Source: Nitrosomonas sp.
GTDB lineage: Bacteria > Pseudomonadota > Gammaproteobacteria > Burkholderiales > Nitrosomonadaceae
Direction of reading: 5' to 3'
Length of the DNA stretch: 44,482 nt
NCBI GenBank assembly: GCA_024281695.1
Contig: JAMXAE010000005.1
Coordinates: forward strand, 1-44,482
The translations under genes and the position numbers were made by a program. Shown in pieces: positions 9,904-18,901 of this stretch; the first letter of the stretch is position 1; every line of letters begins with the position of its first letter. The notes under the pieces are model-generated. The model made no database searches, was not told the DNA's origin, and saw only the letters and a program-made list of their open reading frames with translations.

Positions 9904-10533
9904 ATGAACAAGACTTTCAAATACAACCGCCTCTCCAGGGATGATGCTGTTTTACTTCTGGTAGACCACCAGGCAGGGTTGATCTCGCTGGTACAGGACT
10001 TCTCGCCGAATGAATTCAAAAATAACGTGTTGGCCCTGACAGCGTGCGGCAAGTATTTTCAGCTACCCACCATTCTGACAACCAGTTTCGAGGATGGCCC
10101 GAACGGACCGTTGGTTCCTGAAATCAAAGCAATGTTTCCCGACGCGCCTTACATTGCACGTCCCGGCAACATTAATGCCTGGGACAATAAAGATTTCGTA
10201 AAGGCAATCAAAAAGACCGGCCGCAAGCAGCTCATCATCGCCGGTGTAGTCACCGAAGTCTGCGTCGCCTTTCCAGCACTGTCCGCAATCGAGGCAGGCT
10301 ATGAAGTGTTTGTCGTCACCGATGCCTCCGGCACATTCAATGAAGTGACCCGTGATGCAGCTTGGATGCGAATGCAAGCAGCCGGTGTGCAGATGATGAG
10401 CTGGTTTGGCGTGGCCTGTGAATTGCACCGTGACTGGCGCAACGATGTAGAAGGTCTGGGTGCTTTGTTCTCCACATATCTTCCGAACTACCGGAATCTG
10501 ATGACGAGTTATTTCGCCATCACCAAAAAATAA
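9904..10533 (+). CDS. Isochorismatase-family hydrolase, YcaC-like
   Basis: A 209-residue cysteine hydrolase of the isochorismatase superfamily. The catalytic Asp lies in LLLVDHQAGL and the nucleophilic Cys in GVVTEVCVAFPAL, preceded by the cis-peptide region typical of the family; FNEVTRDAAWMRMQAAGV is characteristic of the YcaC subgroup. Members cleave amides or carbamates, or have unknown substrates. AAGGAACC lies upstream of the ATG. The gene sits between a SnoaL-like gene and a YtcJ-like amidohydrolase, so two hydrolases acting on C-N bonds may work in succession on one nitrogenous compound. That is an inference from context. Confidence 0.87.
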   Translation: MNKTFKYNRLSRDDAVLLLVDHQAGLISLVQDFSPNEFKNNVLALTACGKYFQLPTILTTSFEDGPNGPLVPEIKAMFPDAPYIARPGNINAWDNKDFVKAIKKTGRKQLIIAGVVTEVCVAFPALSAIEAGYEVFVVTDASGTFNEVTRDAAWMRMQAAGVQMMSWFGVACELHRDWRNDVEGLGALFSTYLPNYRNLMTSYFAITKK

Positions 10534-10686
10534 GGCGACATGGAATGCAAGTGACGGATAGTGGTCGCGTTCTACTGAGTATTTTTCTGTACAACATGCT
10601 GAATAGGCACTCCTATCCAACATGAGTGGCTTGTGTTCTTATATTTCCGAAAATGGGTACACTGAACATGCCTAAAGGAGAAAACG

Positions 10687-12543
10687 ATGAGCAGCCCTAG
10701 AATCCAGATGATCCTCCGTAACGGTCAATTCACCACGATGGATCGCCAGAATCCACATGCCGCGACTGTTGCAATCTCCGATGGCCATTTCATCGCCGTG
10801 GGGAACGATGACTCAGTAATGCACCTCGCCGACAGCAGTACGCAAGTAATCGATCTCAATCGCCGCCGTGTCATCCCTGGTCTGATAGACTCACACCTGC
10901 ATTTTATCCGCGGCGAACTCAATTACAACATGGAATTGCGCTGGGATAACATTCCCTCGCTGGCTGATGCCATGCATCGCCTGAAGGAGCAAGTGGCGCG
11001 TACGCCCGCGCCTCAATGGGTACGCATCGTCGGTGGATTCACAGAAATGCAGTTCGTTGAAAAACGCTTGCCGACACTCGAAATTAATGCAGTGGCACCA
11101 GATACACCGGTCTTCATTCTGCATCTTTATGATCGCGCACTGCTCAACCGTGCAGCACTGCGCGCCTGCGGTTACGATCGCGACACACCCAATCCGCCAG
11201 GCGGCCTGATTGCCAAGGATATCCGCGGGGAACCGACAGGCTTACTGCTGGCAGAACCCAATGCATTAATTCTGTATTCAGCGCTCGCCAGAGGCCCGAA
11301 ATTGCCGTATGACTATCAAATCAATTCCACGCGTCACTTCATGCGGGAAATGAATCGCCTGGGAGTGACCAGCGTCATCGATGCCGGCGGCGGCTACCAG
11401 AATTATCCCCATGACTACAAAATCATCGAAGACCTACACAAAGCGGACGAGTTAACTTTACGGATTGCCTACAACCTATTCACTCAAAAGGCAGGAGAAG
11501 AAATTGCTGATTTTTCCAAATGGACCAAAATATTAAAACCTGGTGATGGCGATGGCTATTACCGCCACAATGGTGCAGGCGAAATGCTGGTCTTTTCCGC
11601 CGCTGATTTCGAGGATTTTCGTATGCCACACCCGGATATGGCATCAGGCATGGAGAATGATCTGGAAGCAGTCGTACGCATTCTCGCCAGCAACCGCTGG
11701 CCATTTCGTCTGCATGCCACCTATAATGAAACCATTTCACACGCACTAAATGTATTCGAGAAAGTAAACCGGGATATTTCTTTCGATGGCATGCATTGGT
11801 TTTTTGATCATGCGGAAACTGTAACCGATATCAACCTCGAACGCATTGCCAAATTGGGTGGCGGCATTGCCATACAACATCGCATGGCTTATCAGGGTGA
11901 ATATTTCGTGCAGCGCTACGGCCACAAAGCTGCAGAGCGAACGCCGCCATATCGACGCATTCTGGAAATGGGTGTAAACGTGGGTGCAGGTACCGATGCC
12001 ACCCGAGTTGCTAGTTACGATCCCTGGAATGCGCTCTATTGGTTGATTACGGGCAGAACACTGGGAGGCCTCTCGCTATACCCCAAGACAAACTTGATCA
12101 GTAGAGAAACCGCGCTACGTCTTTATACGCAGGCAAACACCTGGTTCTCGAATGAAGAAGGTGTCAAGGGTCAGATTAAAACGGGGCAATATGCCGATCT
12201 GGCCGTTCTTTCGGCTGATTATTTTAGAATTCCGGAAGATGAAATTCGAAATCTTGTTTCAGTGCTTACAATAGTCGGGGGGCGCATTGTATATGGTAAC
12301 GACGAGTTCAACGCACTTTCTCCATCTTTACCACCAGCCATGCCGGATTGGTCACCTGCGAATTACTTCAGCGGCTATTTCAAAAAAACTGCGGCACATT
12401 CGTTCGCTCAAGCAACCTGTGGATGCGGAATCAGTTGTTCCGTGCATGGCCATGTCCATGGACGTGCATATCAAGCTGCTGTAGACGCGGATGACCAACA
12501 CGGTTTCTGGGGAGTACTCGGCTGTTCTTGTTGGACGGCATGA
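10687..12543 (+). CDS. YtcJ-like metal-dependent amidohydrolase with Cys/His-rich C-terminal tail
   Basis: A 618-residue amidohydrolase-3 family protein. The metal-binding HxH is in VIPGLIDSHLHF near residues 65-72; later family blocks include WFFDHAET and VGAGTDATRVASYDPW, with the Asp that completes the metal site. Family members hydrolyse formamides, imides or exoenzyme-type amide bonds; the substrate is not evident. The last 50 residues are unusual for a plain amidohydrolase: CGCGISC, HGHVHGRAY and GCSCW cluster Cys and His and may bind a second metal. AAAGGAG precedes the ATG. A 153-base gap separates it from the hydrolase upstream. Confidence 0.88.
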   Translation: MSSPRIQMILRNGQFTTMDRQNPHAATVAISDGHFIAVGNDDSVMHLADSSTQVIDLNRRRVIPGLIDSHLHFIRGELNYNMELRWDNIPSLADAMHRLKEQVARTPAPQWVRIVGGFTEMQFVEKRLPTLEINAVAPDTPVFILHLYDRALLNRAALRACGYDRDTPNPPGGLIAKDIRGEPTGLLLAEPNALILYSALARGPKLPYDYQINSTRHFMREMNRLGVTSVIDAGGGYQNYPHDYKIIEDLHKADELTLRIAYNLFTQKAGEEIADFSKWTKILKPGDGDGYYRHNGAGEMLVFSAADFEDFRMPHPDMASGMENDLEAVVRILASNRWPFRLHATYNETISHALNVFEKVNRDISFDGMHWFFDHAETVTDINLERIAKLGGGIAIQHRMAYQGEYFVQRYGHKAAERTPPYRRILEMGVNVGAGTDATRVASYDPWNALYWLITGRTLGGLSLYPKTNLISRETALRLYTQANTWFSNEEGVKGQIKTGQYADLAVLSADYFRIPEDEIRNLVSVLTIVGGRIVYGNDEFNALSPSLPPAMPDWSPANYFSGYFKKTAAHSFAQATCGCGISCSVHGHVHGRAYQAAVDADDQHGFWGVLGCSCWTA

Positions 12544-12706
12544 TGTCTGTGGAACTTCTCTTACCCGGCAAACCCAGTCTGGCACTCTGCTGGCGAGAGA
12601 GTTTACCGACAAAAATGCTGCAAACGCCTCACCCCCTTGTGGATGGATGCCTTAATTAGCGATGTTTTATGTCTATTGGTCCTGGATTAACGAAACCATC
12701 TTTGAT

Positions 12707-12928
12707 TGAATAATTGTTACTACACACGGACGTTATATTGAACGCTTCCAAGTTTATTTTTGGCTAGGTCATTTACGCCAGCACGCCCGTGTCACCTACG
12801 AAGACAAACTCGCTCAAGAAGCTATCCGCTATTTTCATGTCGGTAGCACCACACTCAAAGTTTCTCATTTTGCGATCGGAATATCGGCATCTTCCGCCGT
12901 TGATAGCTCGATGATGACTGGTCCTTGA
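12707..12928 (+). pseudogene. C-terminal remnant of an MFS_3 (EntS-like) exporter
   Basis: From 12728 one frame reads GRYIERFQVYFWLGHLRQHARVTYEDK.. and then RYFHVGSTTLKVSHF before a stop at 12926-12928. The spacing HLRQHxRVTxxDxxxxxxxxxFHxG...KVSH is the C-terminal extension found on MFS_3 family transporters (EntS-like efflux proteins). An in-frame stop lies at 12707 and no transporter sequence with membrane segments precedes it, so only about 70 residues are left. It follows the amidohydrolase on the same strand and was probably the last gene of that block, perhaps exporting its product. The intervening bases 12544-12706 show no recognisable protein in any frame. Confidence 0.65.
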
Positions 12929-12932
12929 AACC

Positions 12933-12960
12933 ATATTCCCCATCGGTCAGGGGAAAATAT
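12933..12960. terminator. Weak hairpin between the accessory block and dnaB
   Basis: Bases 12936-12941 (TTCCCC) pair with 12950-12955 (GGGGAA) around an eight-base loop, and the A/T flanks can extend the stem with a small bulge. It lies between two convergent transcription units, the exporter remnant on the plus strand and dnaB on the minus strand, where a two-way terminator is expected. There is no good T-run on either side, so its strength is doubtful. Confidence 0.3.
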
Positions 12961-12990
12961 GAATTAAATCCGATAACTGAAAAACATCCG

Positions 12991-14379
12991 TTAATAATAT
13001 TCTGACCTAGCATAACTTTCAAAACGCGTGTATTCGCCCAGGAAAGTCAAATCAACCTTGCCTATCGGTCCATTCCTTTGTTTACCAATGATAATTTCTG
13101 CAATTCCTTTATCTTGAGAATCCGGGTTATAAACTTCGTCCCTATAGATAAAGAGAATGACGTCAGCATCTTGTTCGATCGCACCCGATTCCCGCAAATC
13201 CGACATGACCGGACGCTTATTAGGGCGCTGTTCAAGACTCCGGTTAAGCTGGGACAATGCAATCACAGGCACTTTAAGTTCCTTTGCTAATCCTTTTAAG
13301 GCGCGCGATATTTCCGAAATTTCAGTGGCACGATTCTCTCCTTGACTGCTAGAAGACATTAACTGCAAATAATCCACAACAATCAAGCCCAATTCACCTT
13401 GCTGACGATACAGCCGTCTAGCCCGTGCTCTCAGTTCCAGCGCATTTAGGGCTGCACTTTCATCGATAAAAATAGGCGCCTCATTGAGCTTGCCTAATGC
13501 ATGGGTCAGTCTAGGCCAGTCCTGGTCGTCAAGACGACCGGTACGAACCTTATGCTGATCCAGCTTGCCGACAGATCCCAGCATTCGCATTGCCAGCTGC
13601 GCGCCACCCATTTCCATACTGAATACGGCAACGGACTTATTCAATTCCAAGGCAACATGTTCTGCAATATTGAGTGAGAAAGCGGTTTTACCCATAGAGG
13701 GTCGACCCGCCACAATGATTAAATCCCCAGGCTGGAATCCGGATGTTTTCTGATCGAGATCGTGAAAACCCGAAGCAATACCGGTCACATTACTTGGATT
13801 ATCTTGGCTATAGAGTAATTCTATTCTTTCAACTACTTGTTTCAAAAGTGGTTGAATATCGATAAACCCTTCTTTACCTCGAGCGCCTTCCTCCGCAATT
13901 TCAAAAACTTTTGCTTCTGCTTCATCTAGTAAATTGGCCGCCGAGCGCCCAGCCGGATTATAGGCGGAATCCGTTATCTGCACGCCAATTTGTGCCAAAT
14001 TACGCATAATTGAGCGTTCACGAACAATTTCCGCGTAGCGTTTTATATTAGCTGCAGACGGAGTATTTTGTACGATAGCTCCTATGTAGGCCAGCCCACC
14101 AATATTTTGCAACTCTGCTGATATTTCCAAAGACTCAGCAACCGTAACTACATCAGCCGGTTTGTTATGCTCTATCAGTTTACAAATATGATGATATATC
14201 AGACGATGATCCTGCCGATAGAAATCGCTATCTGTAATAATATCAGCGACTTTCTCCCAAGCATTGTTATCCAACATCAATCCGCCTAAGACAGATTGCT
14301 CACTTTCAATCGAATGTGGCGGAGTTTTGTAGGAATCTACCAGCTGATCTTGATTGATGCTAATAGGTGATTGCGCCAT
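12991..14379 (-). CDS. dnaB: Replicative DNA helicase DnaB
   Basis: A 462-residue DnaB of normal length. The N-terminal domain begins PPHSIESEQSVLGGLMLDN (about 20-38); the RecA-like domain has Walker A GRPSMGKT at 225-232, a Walker B-type block LGLIVVDYLQLM, and the DLRESGAIEQDADVI and IIGKQRNGP motifs near the end. The hexamer unwinds DNA at the fork and recruits primase. It is the last gene of the rpsF-priB-rpsR-rplI-dnaB block but is separated from rplI by 117 bases that hold a strong hairpin terminator, so it is likely to have reduced read-through or its own promoter. Confidence 0.98.
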   Translation of the reverse strand: MAQSPISINQDQLVDSYKTPPHSIESEQSVLGGLMLDNNAWEKVADIITDSDFYRQDHRLIYHHICKLIEHNKPADVVTVAESLEISAELQNIGGLAYIGAIVQNTPSAANIKRYAEIVRERSIMRNLAQIGVQITDSAYNPAGRSAANLLDEAEAKVFEIAEEGARGKEGFIDIQPLLKQVVERIELLYSQDNPSNVTGIASGFHDLDQKTSGFQPGDLIIVAGRPSMGKTAFSLNIAEHVALELNKSVAVFSMEMGGAQLAMRMLGSVGKLDQHKVRTGRLDDQDWPRLTHALGKLNEAPIFIDESAALNALELRARARRLYRQQGELGLIVVDYLQLMSSSSQGENRATEISEISRALKGLAKELKVPVIALSQLNRSLEQRPNKRPVMSDLRESGAIEQDADVILFIYRDEVYNPDSQDKGIAEIIIGKQRNGPIGKVDLTFLGEYTRFESYARSEYY

Positions 14380-14443
14380 AGATACCTATTCAGAGATACA
14401 AATAATTAATGTTTGATTTTATCACTTGCTGAGTGCCAAATAA

Positions 14444-14469
14444 AAAAGGACTACTAATATAGTCCTTTT
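14444..14469 (-). terminator. Rho-independent terminator after rplI
   Basis: AAAAGGACTA at 14444-14453 pairs perfectly with TAGTCCTTTT at 14460-14469 (ten pairs, six-base loop). On the minus strand the stem runs into TTTTTTA (the A-run at 14442-14447), the form of a terminator for the ribosomal-protein genes transcribed from the right. The symmetric A/T ends would also allow termination on the plus strand. It lies 27 bases after the rplI stop and ahead of dnaB. Confidence 0.75.
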
Positions 14470-14496
14470 ATAATATCTCCGCCTGAAAATGTATTA

Positions 14497-14952
14497 TCAG
14501 ATCATAGCTTCACCTAATACAGAGACAGTAATATGTGCTGAGACATCACCGTGCAGTGCAATGGTTAATGGATAATCTCCAACTTGTTTTAATTGACCAT
14601 GCGGCATGCGGATCATTGATCTTTCAATTGAAAATCCTTGCCCAACAAGCGCTTCAGCAATATTCGCATTAGTAACCGATCCGAACAATTTTCCATCACT
14701 CCCGGTTTTCTGTGTAATCTGTACTAACAATCCATCCAGTTTATCAGCAATCGCTTGAGCGGCCGCTAAAGATGCCGCTTGCATTTTTTCAAGCTCAGCA
14801 CGTTTAGATTGAAATTCTGCGATAGTCTGCTCAGTTGCACGTTTTGCTTTTCCTTGTGGGATTAGATAATTACGTGCAAAACCACTTTTAACATTAACAA
14901 TGTCGCCCAATTGCCCTAGGTTAGTAATTTTTTCCATCAAAATGATTTGCAT
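14497..14952 (-). CDS. rplI: 50S ribosomal protein L9
   Basis: A 151-residue L9 of normal length: the N-terminal rRNA-binding domain begins [21 protein letters not shown] and carries the [13 protein letters not shown] signature, followed by the long connecting helix (about 45-75) and the C-terminal domain. It binds 23S rRNA at the base of the L1 stalk. GAGGAG stands eight bases before the ATG. It lies 11 bases downstream of rpsR in the same operon and is followed by a hairpin terminator. Confidence 0.98.
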   Translation of the reverse strand: MQIILMEKITNLGQLGDIVNVKSGFARNYLIPQGKAKRATEQTIAEFQSKRAELEKMQAASLAAAQAIADKLDGLLVQITQKTGSDGKLFGSVTNANIAEALVGQGFSIERSMIRMPHGQLKQVGDYPLTIALHGDVSAHITVSVLGEAMI

Positions 14953-14963
14953 ATGATTACTCC

Positions 14964-15245
14964 TCAGTGCCGATCAGTGTAAGGTAATAATGCTAGAAAA
15001 CGAGCACGTTCTATAGCTGTACCAAGCTGACGTTGATAGAAAGCAGTCGTACCGGTAATGCGTGCAGGGATTATCTTCCCATTCTCGCTAATAAAGTCCT
15101 TTAAGATTTCAATATCTTTATAGTCAACTTTCTTTATACCTTCTGCAGTAAATCGGCAGAACTTTTTACGCTTAAATAAGGGGCGATTAGCTTTCTTTTC
15201 TCTTTCTTTATCTTTACTGTCTTTACGTCTCGTAAAACGTGCCAT
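14964..15245 (-). CDS. rpsR: 30S ribosomal protein S18
   Basis: A 93-residue S18: a basic N-terminal stretch ([15 protein letters not shown]) and then the conserved core with [34 protein letters not shown] and [13 protein letters not shown]. It partners with S6 on the 30S platform, and rpsF is indeed in the same operon. The N-terminal charged extension is slightly longer than in E. coli. AGGAAA lies upstream of the ATG. Confidence 0.98.
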   Translation of the reverse strand: MARFTRRKDSKDKEREKKANRPLFKRKKFCRFTAEGIKKVDYKDIEILKDFISENGKIIPARITGTTAFYQRQLGTAIERARFLALLPYTDRH

Positions 15246-15264
15246 GTTATTTCCTATTTACTGA

Positions 15265-15561
15265 TTAAATAAGTGCGATATGATTTACATGCAGCATCAG
15301 CTGTTGATTCAAATGACTCTTTCTATTGATAAATCCCGTTAGTTTAACCGCACTATCGATTCTAAACTCGGCAACAGTCAAAGCCAATTGTCCCATTGCT
15401 ACTGCAAGAACTTCACATATTATTTGTCGAACTACGCCCGCTTCCATTTGTCGAGATACATGATGAATTGTAAACTCAATGATAGCAATACCCGCAGGGG
15501 TGTAGCGCAAAACGCCTAACTTGATAATTCTTCCACAAACAATTGTTTGATTACAATCCAA
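15265..15561 (-). CDS. priB: Primosomal replication protein PriB (TTG start)
   Basis: A 98-residue single OB-fold protein (NQTIVCGRIIKLGVLRYTPAGI, later IICEVLAVAMGQLA and LTGFINRKS). PriB binds single-stranded DNA and PriA in replication restart. Its place between rpsF and rpsR is conserved in this class. The start must be a TTG at 15559-15561: the codon directly before it is an in-frame TAA, and no ATG or GTG lies in the first conserved residues. There is no convincing ribosome site, so translation is probably coupled to rpsF, whose stop lies 12 bases upstream. Confidence 0.9.
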   Translation of the reverse strand: MDCNQTIVCGRIIKLGVLRYTPAGIAIIEFTIHHVSRQMEAGVVRQIICEVLAVAMGQLALTVAEFRIDSAVKLTGFINRKSHLNQQLMLHVNHIALI

Positions 15562-15573
15562 TTATTATAGAAT

Positions 15574-15987
15574 CTATACAGAAACATTGGATTCTTCTGA
15601 CACCTCTTCAGATTCTGATTCATCAGCGATCGTATCTGAAATATGCAAGTTTGCAGAATTAGCTCTTTCTTCTTGGCGCATCATAGATGACGTCTCTGTT
15701 ATAGGGCCATCCGTTCTAATGGTTAAATGCCGAAGAATAGCGTCACTGAATTTAAAAGCATGATCTAAGTCATTTAAGGTTTCTTGATCACACTCAATAT
15801 TCATTAACACGTAATGCGCTTTATGTACTTTCTGAATTAGATAAGCAAGCTGGCGACGTCCCCAATCTTCTACTCGATGAATCTTGCCATTTTTTGTGGT
15901 CACTATACCACGGTAACGCTCAATCATCGCGGGCACTTGTTCACTCTGATCAGGGTGAACAATCAATACTATTTCGTAATGTCGCAT
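15574..15987 (-). CDS. rpsF: 30S ribosomal protein S6
   Basis: A 137-residue S6: [25 protein letters not shown] at the start, [16 protein letters not shown] in the middle and a C-terminal acidic tail rich in Ser and Glu ([11 protein letters not shown]), typical of S6 proteins that are glutamylated or simply acidic. I chose the ATG at 15987 because family similarity begins there and AAGGA lies upstream; a start at 16020 would add 11 unrelated residues. First gene of the rpsF-priB-rpsR-rplI operon. Confidence 0.97.
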   Translation of the reverse strand: MRHYEIVLIVHPDQSEQVPAMIERYRGIVTTKNGKIHRVEDWGRRQLAYLIQKVHKAHYVLMNIECDQETLNDLDHAFKFSDAILRHLTIRTDGPITETSSMMRQEERANSANLHISDTIADESESEEVSEESNVSV

Positions 15988-16098
15988 AATACATTCCTTA
16001 TGGATAAAATCTCCCATCAATTACCGACAGATAGTGAGACAAGGTTTTAGAACCCTTTATTTTACTGAATTAATGATGCAATATCAAATAATGTTCAA

Positions 16099-16104
16099 AT
16101 TATA
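16099..16104 (-). promoter_or_regulatory. Candidate -10 box for the rpsF operon
   Basis: The minus strand reads TATAAT here, about 110 bases upstream of rpsF, inside the 271-base A/T-rich gap between the divergent rpsF and trpG genes. I see no good -35 at the usual distance, so this is only a candidate. Confidence 0.3.
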
Positions 16105-16258
16105 GTAATAGCGATTGAAGCAACACTCATGTCTTTCGAACTGGTAAAATTTGCATATATATGTCATTCAATTATTCGTCGTCTAATATAAATAGTTTTC
16201 TTCATCAAAATATTGGAATGAGTAATAATAAAAATTAACAAACCAAGAGCTACCGCAT

Positions 16259-16825
16259 ATGTTGCTAATGATTGATAACTACGACTCTTTTACATATAAC
16301 CTAGTGCAATATTTTTCCGAGTTGGGTGAGAAAGTCGTCGTGTTCCGAAATGATGAAATATCTTTGGAAAAGATTTCGCAGCTCAACCCTCAACGAATAG
16401 TAATTTCTCCAGGTCCGTGCACTCCCAATGAAGCGGGCGTATCGCTTTCAGCAATTAATCAATTCAGCCAGAGTATTCCTGTTTTAGGTGTCTGCTTGGG
16501 ACATCAGAGTATTGGGCAAGCATTCGGCGGTCGAATTGTACACGCAAAACAATTGATGCACGGCAAAACATCGCCTATCTTTCATCGTAACGAAGGGGTT
16601 TTCAAAAACCTACCTAACCCTTTTATTGCAACGCGCTATCACTCTCTTGTCGTTGAGCGCTCAACACTACCCGACTGTCTCGAAGTTACCGCATGGACAG
16701 AAGATGATGAAATTATGGGGATACGCCATAAAACACTCGCCATTGAAGGCATTCAATTTCATCCAGAATCCATCTTAAGTGAGCATGGGCATCAAATGCT
16801 CGAAAATTTTCTAAACGCAAAATAG
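16259..16825 (+). CDS. trpG: Anthranilate synthase glutamine amidotransferase component
   Basis: A 188-residue class I glutamine amidotransferase. The nucleophile Cys79 lies in [17 protein letters not shown], and the His168/Glu170 pair in [28 protein letters not shown] is the usual N terminus. It supplies ammonia to TrpE for anthranilate synthesis, and homologues often serve PabB as well. It leads a trpG-trpD-trpC operon; trpE is not in the window. No leader peptide with Trp codons was found in the upstream gap. Confidence 0.96.
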   Translation: MLLMIDNYDSFTYNLVQYFSELGEKVVVFRNDEISLEKISQLNPQRIVISPGPCTPNEAGVSLSAINQFSQSIPVLGVCLGHQSIGQAFGGRIVHAKQLMHGKTSPIFHRNEGVFKNLPNPFIATRYHSLVVERSTLPDCLEVTAWTEDDEIMGIRHKTLAIEGIQFHPESILSEHGHQMLENFLNAK

Positions 16826-16853
16826 GCGAATTCGGTTTCACGAAGGTAATCTA

Positions 16854-17879
16854 ATGACTCCACAAGAAGCTCTGCATCACATTATCATTCATCAAGAAAT
16901 ACAACACGATGAAATGGTCTCCCTGATGAGAAAAATCATGCAAGGAGAAGTTTCTCCGGTCCTAATCGCTGCGATTATTATTGGTCTGCGCGTAAAAAAA
17001 GAGACTATTGAAGAAATAACAGCAGCAGCACAGGTCATGCGTGAATTTGCAACTAAAGTTGATGTTTCCGATAATACACACTTGGTAGATACCTGTGGAA
17101 CAGGGGGAGATTCTGCGCACACTTTTAATATTTCTACGGCATCAGCATTTGTTGCCGCAGCAGCTGGAGCACGTGTGGCCAAGCACGGCGGACGTTCAGT
17201 CTCAAGTAAATCAGGAAGCGCAGATGTACTTGAGGCATTAGGTGTTAACTTAAATCAAAAACCACAACAAGTTGCTCACAGCATCAGTGAAATTGGTGTG
17301 GGTTTTATGTTTGCTCCCAACTATCATGCGGCCATGAAGCATGCCGCGCCAGTTCGACGTGAACTCGGCGTCAAAACCCTATTTAATATCCTAGGGCCCT
17401 TGACTAATCCAGCAGATGCCAAGCGACAAGTTCTGGGTGTTTTTAATGATGACCTGGTTAAAACTTTGGTATTTGTTTTACAACGACTAGGCAGTCAGCA
17501 TGTATTGATTGTCAATGGAGAAGATGGGTTAGATGAAATTACGATCACAGGCGCAACCAATGTAGGCGAATTGAGGAATGGTCAGATAGAAACTTATACC
17601 ATCAGACCGGAAGATTTCAATCTTAAAACATCTCCAATTGAGGCAATTCAAGTCAACAATAGTGAGCACGCAAAAACTATGCTAATGTCAGTACTGGAGA
17701 ATGTTGCTGGCCCCCCGCGCGACATTGTTTTACTCAATGCAGGGGCCGCCATCTATGTAGCTGGCATTGCTGATTCTCTCGAGCATGGTATAAAGAAAGC
17801 ACACCAAACCATTGAAAGTGGCGCCGCATTAAAAAAACTACATGAATTAGTAGCGTTTTCTCACAAAAATTCCCACTAA
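16854..17879 (+). CDS. trpD: Anthranilate phosphoribosyltransferase
   Basis: A 341-residue TrpD of normal length. The PRPP-binding motif is in [18 protein letters not shown] and the [21 protein letters not shown] block follows; [22 protein letters not shown] and [14 protein letters not shown]-type sequence (here [13 protein letters not shown]) are also present. It transfers phosphoribose to anthranilate in the second step of the tryptophan pathway. Start ATG follows GAAGGT; 28 bases separate it from trpG and seven from trpC, so the three are one operon. Confidence 0.97.
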   Translation: MTPQEALHHIIIHQEIQHDEMVSLMRKIMQGEVSPVLIAAIIIGLRVKKETIEEITAAAQVMREFATKVDVSDNTHLVDTCGTGGDSAHTFNISTASAFVAAAAGARVAKHGGRSVSSKSGSADVLEALGVNLNQKPQQVAHSISEIGVGFMFAPNYHAAMKHAAPVRRELGVKTLFNILGPLTNPADAKRQVLGVFNDDLVKTLVFVLQRLGSQHVLIVNGEDGLDEITITGATNVGELRNGQIETYTIRPEDFNLKTSPIEAIQVNNSEHAKTMLMSVLENVAGPPRDIVLLNAGAAIYVAGIADSLEHGIKKAHQTIESGAALKKLHELVAFSHKNSH

Positions 17880-17886
17880 CGAAACA

Positions 17887-18747
17887 ATGTCCGATATTCT
17901 TAAAAAGATTCTTGCGGTTAAGAAACAAGAAATTGCTACCGCCCAAGCATTAAAACCCTATTCATTGCTACTTCAAGAAGCAAAATCAACCCCTCCTCCA
18001 CGAGATTTTGTTGCAGCTATTCGTAACAAAATAAATATGGGAAAATCTGCGGTTATCGCAGAAATCAAACAAGCTAGCCCCAGTAAAGGAATATTACGCG
18101 GACAGTCATCTGACTCAAAAGTACCCTCATTCAAATTTTTGCCCGCGGAGATCGCTAAAACATATGCATTACATGGAGCAGCTTGCCTATCGGTGCTGAC
18201 TGATAAACAATTTTTTATGGGTAGTCCTGATTATTTGCAGGAAGCGCGTGCTGCATGTTCACTTCCTGTGTTACGAAAAGATTTTATTTTGGAAGATTAT
18301 CAAATCGCTGAGGCACGCGTCATGCAGGCCGATTGTATTTTATTGATCGTTAGTGCTTTTTTATTAGAAACTGATCATTATTCTGGCATACCAGACAGCG
18401 AACCCTTAATACGCATGCAAAAGCTTGAAGAACTTGCTCGTTTACTGGGAATGGCGGTTCTGGTTGAAGTGCATGATGCGACCGAGCTAAAAATGGCACT
18501 GCAACTGACCACACCGCTGATAGGAATCAATAATCGTAACTTACAGACTTTTGAAACATCTTTAAATACAACACTGGAGTTGTTAGACCAAATTCCATCC
18601 GAAAGAATCGTAGTCACAGAAAGTGGTATTCATAACTCTGCAGATATTGCAATGATGCGCAATCATCAGTTGAATGCATTTCTTGTAGGAGAAGCTTTTA
18701 TGCGAGCAGAAGACCCAGGAATTGAATTAGAACGATTATTTTCCTAA
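17887..18747 (+). CDS. trpC: Indole-3-glycerol phosphate synthase, with two insertions
   Basis: A 286-residue TIM-barrel enzyme that closes the indole ring. Catalytic residues are seen in [13 protein letters not shown] (Glu59, Lys61), [12 protein letters not shown] (Lys131) and [11 protein letters not shown] (Glu194). It is longer than the usual 260-270 residues owing to about eight extra residues after SKGILRG (around 72-86) and a longer stretch (about 158-178, [20 protein letters not shown]) where most homologues have a short loop after the LLIVSA strand. Both fall at loop positions, so activity is probably kept. It begins seven bases after trpD without a clear ribosome site. Confidence 0.95.
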   Translation: MSDILKKILAVKKQEIATAQALKPYSLLLQEAKSTPPPRDFVAAIRNKINMGKSAVIAEIKQASPSKGILRGQSSDSKVPSFKFLPAEIAKTYALHGAACLSVLTDKQFFMGSPDYLQEARAACSLPVLRKDFILEDYQIAEARVMQADCILLIVSAFLLETDHYSGIPDSEPLIRMQKLEELARLLGMAVLVEVHDATELKMALQLTTPLIGINNRNLQTFETSLNTTLELLDQIPSERIVVTESGIHNSADIAMMRNHQLNAFLVGEAFMRAEDPGIELERLFS

Positions 18748-18901
18748 CCTATCGCTTTTTATTGTCATCAGTCAGTACCCTCAATATTAAACAAACACCT
18801 CCATCCAGGCAATGAAGTATAAGTAGCCTATTGTTTCCTAAAGATTTATAAGGAAATGTCGTAGAAAATGCATATACGACATCTCAAATCAGGAGTTGAA
18901 A

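Noticed and set aside
10063-10623. 186-codon open frame on the minus strand
   Set aside because: It lies opposite the isochorismatase-type gene, whose catalytic motifs are clear, and it has no protein-like pattern of its own.
12540-12659. 39-codon frame (ATGATG) overlapping the amidohydrolase stop
   Set aside because: The overlap looks like coupling, but no ribosome site or known family is seen, and the region ends in a decayed exporter remnant.
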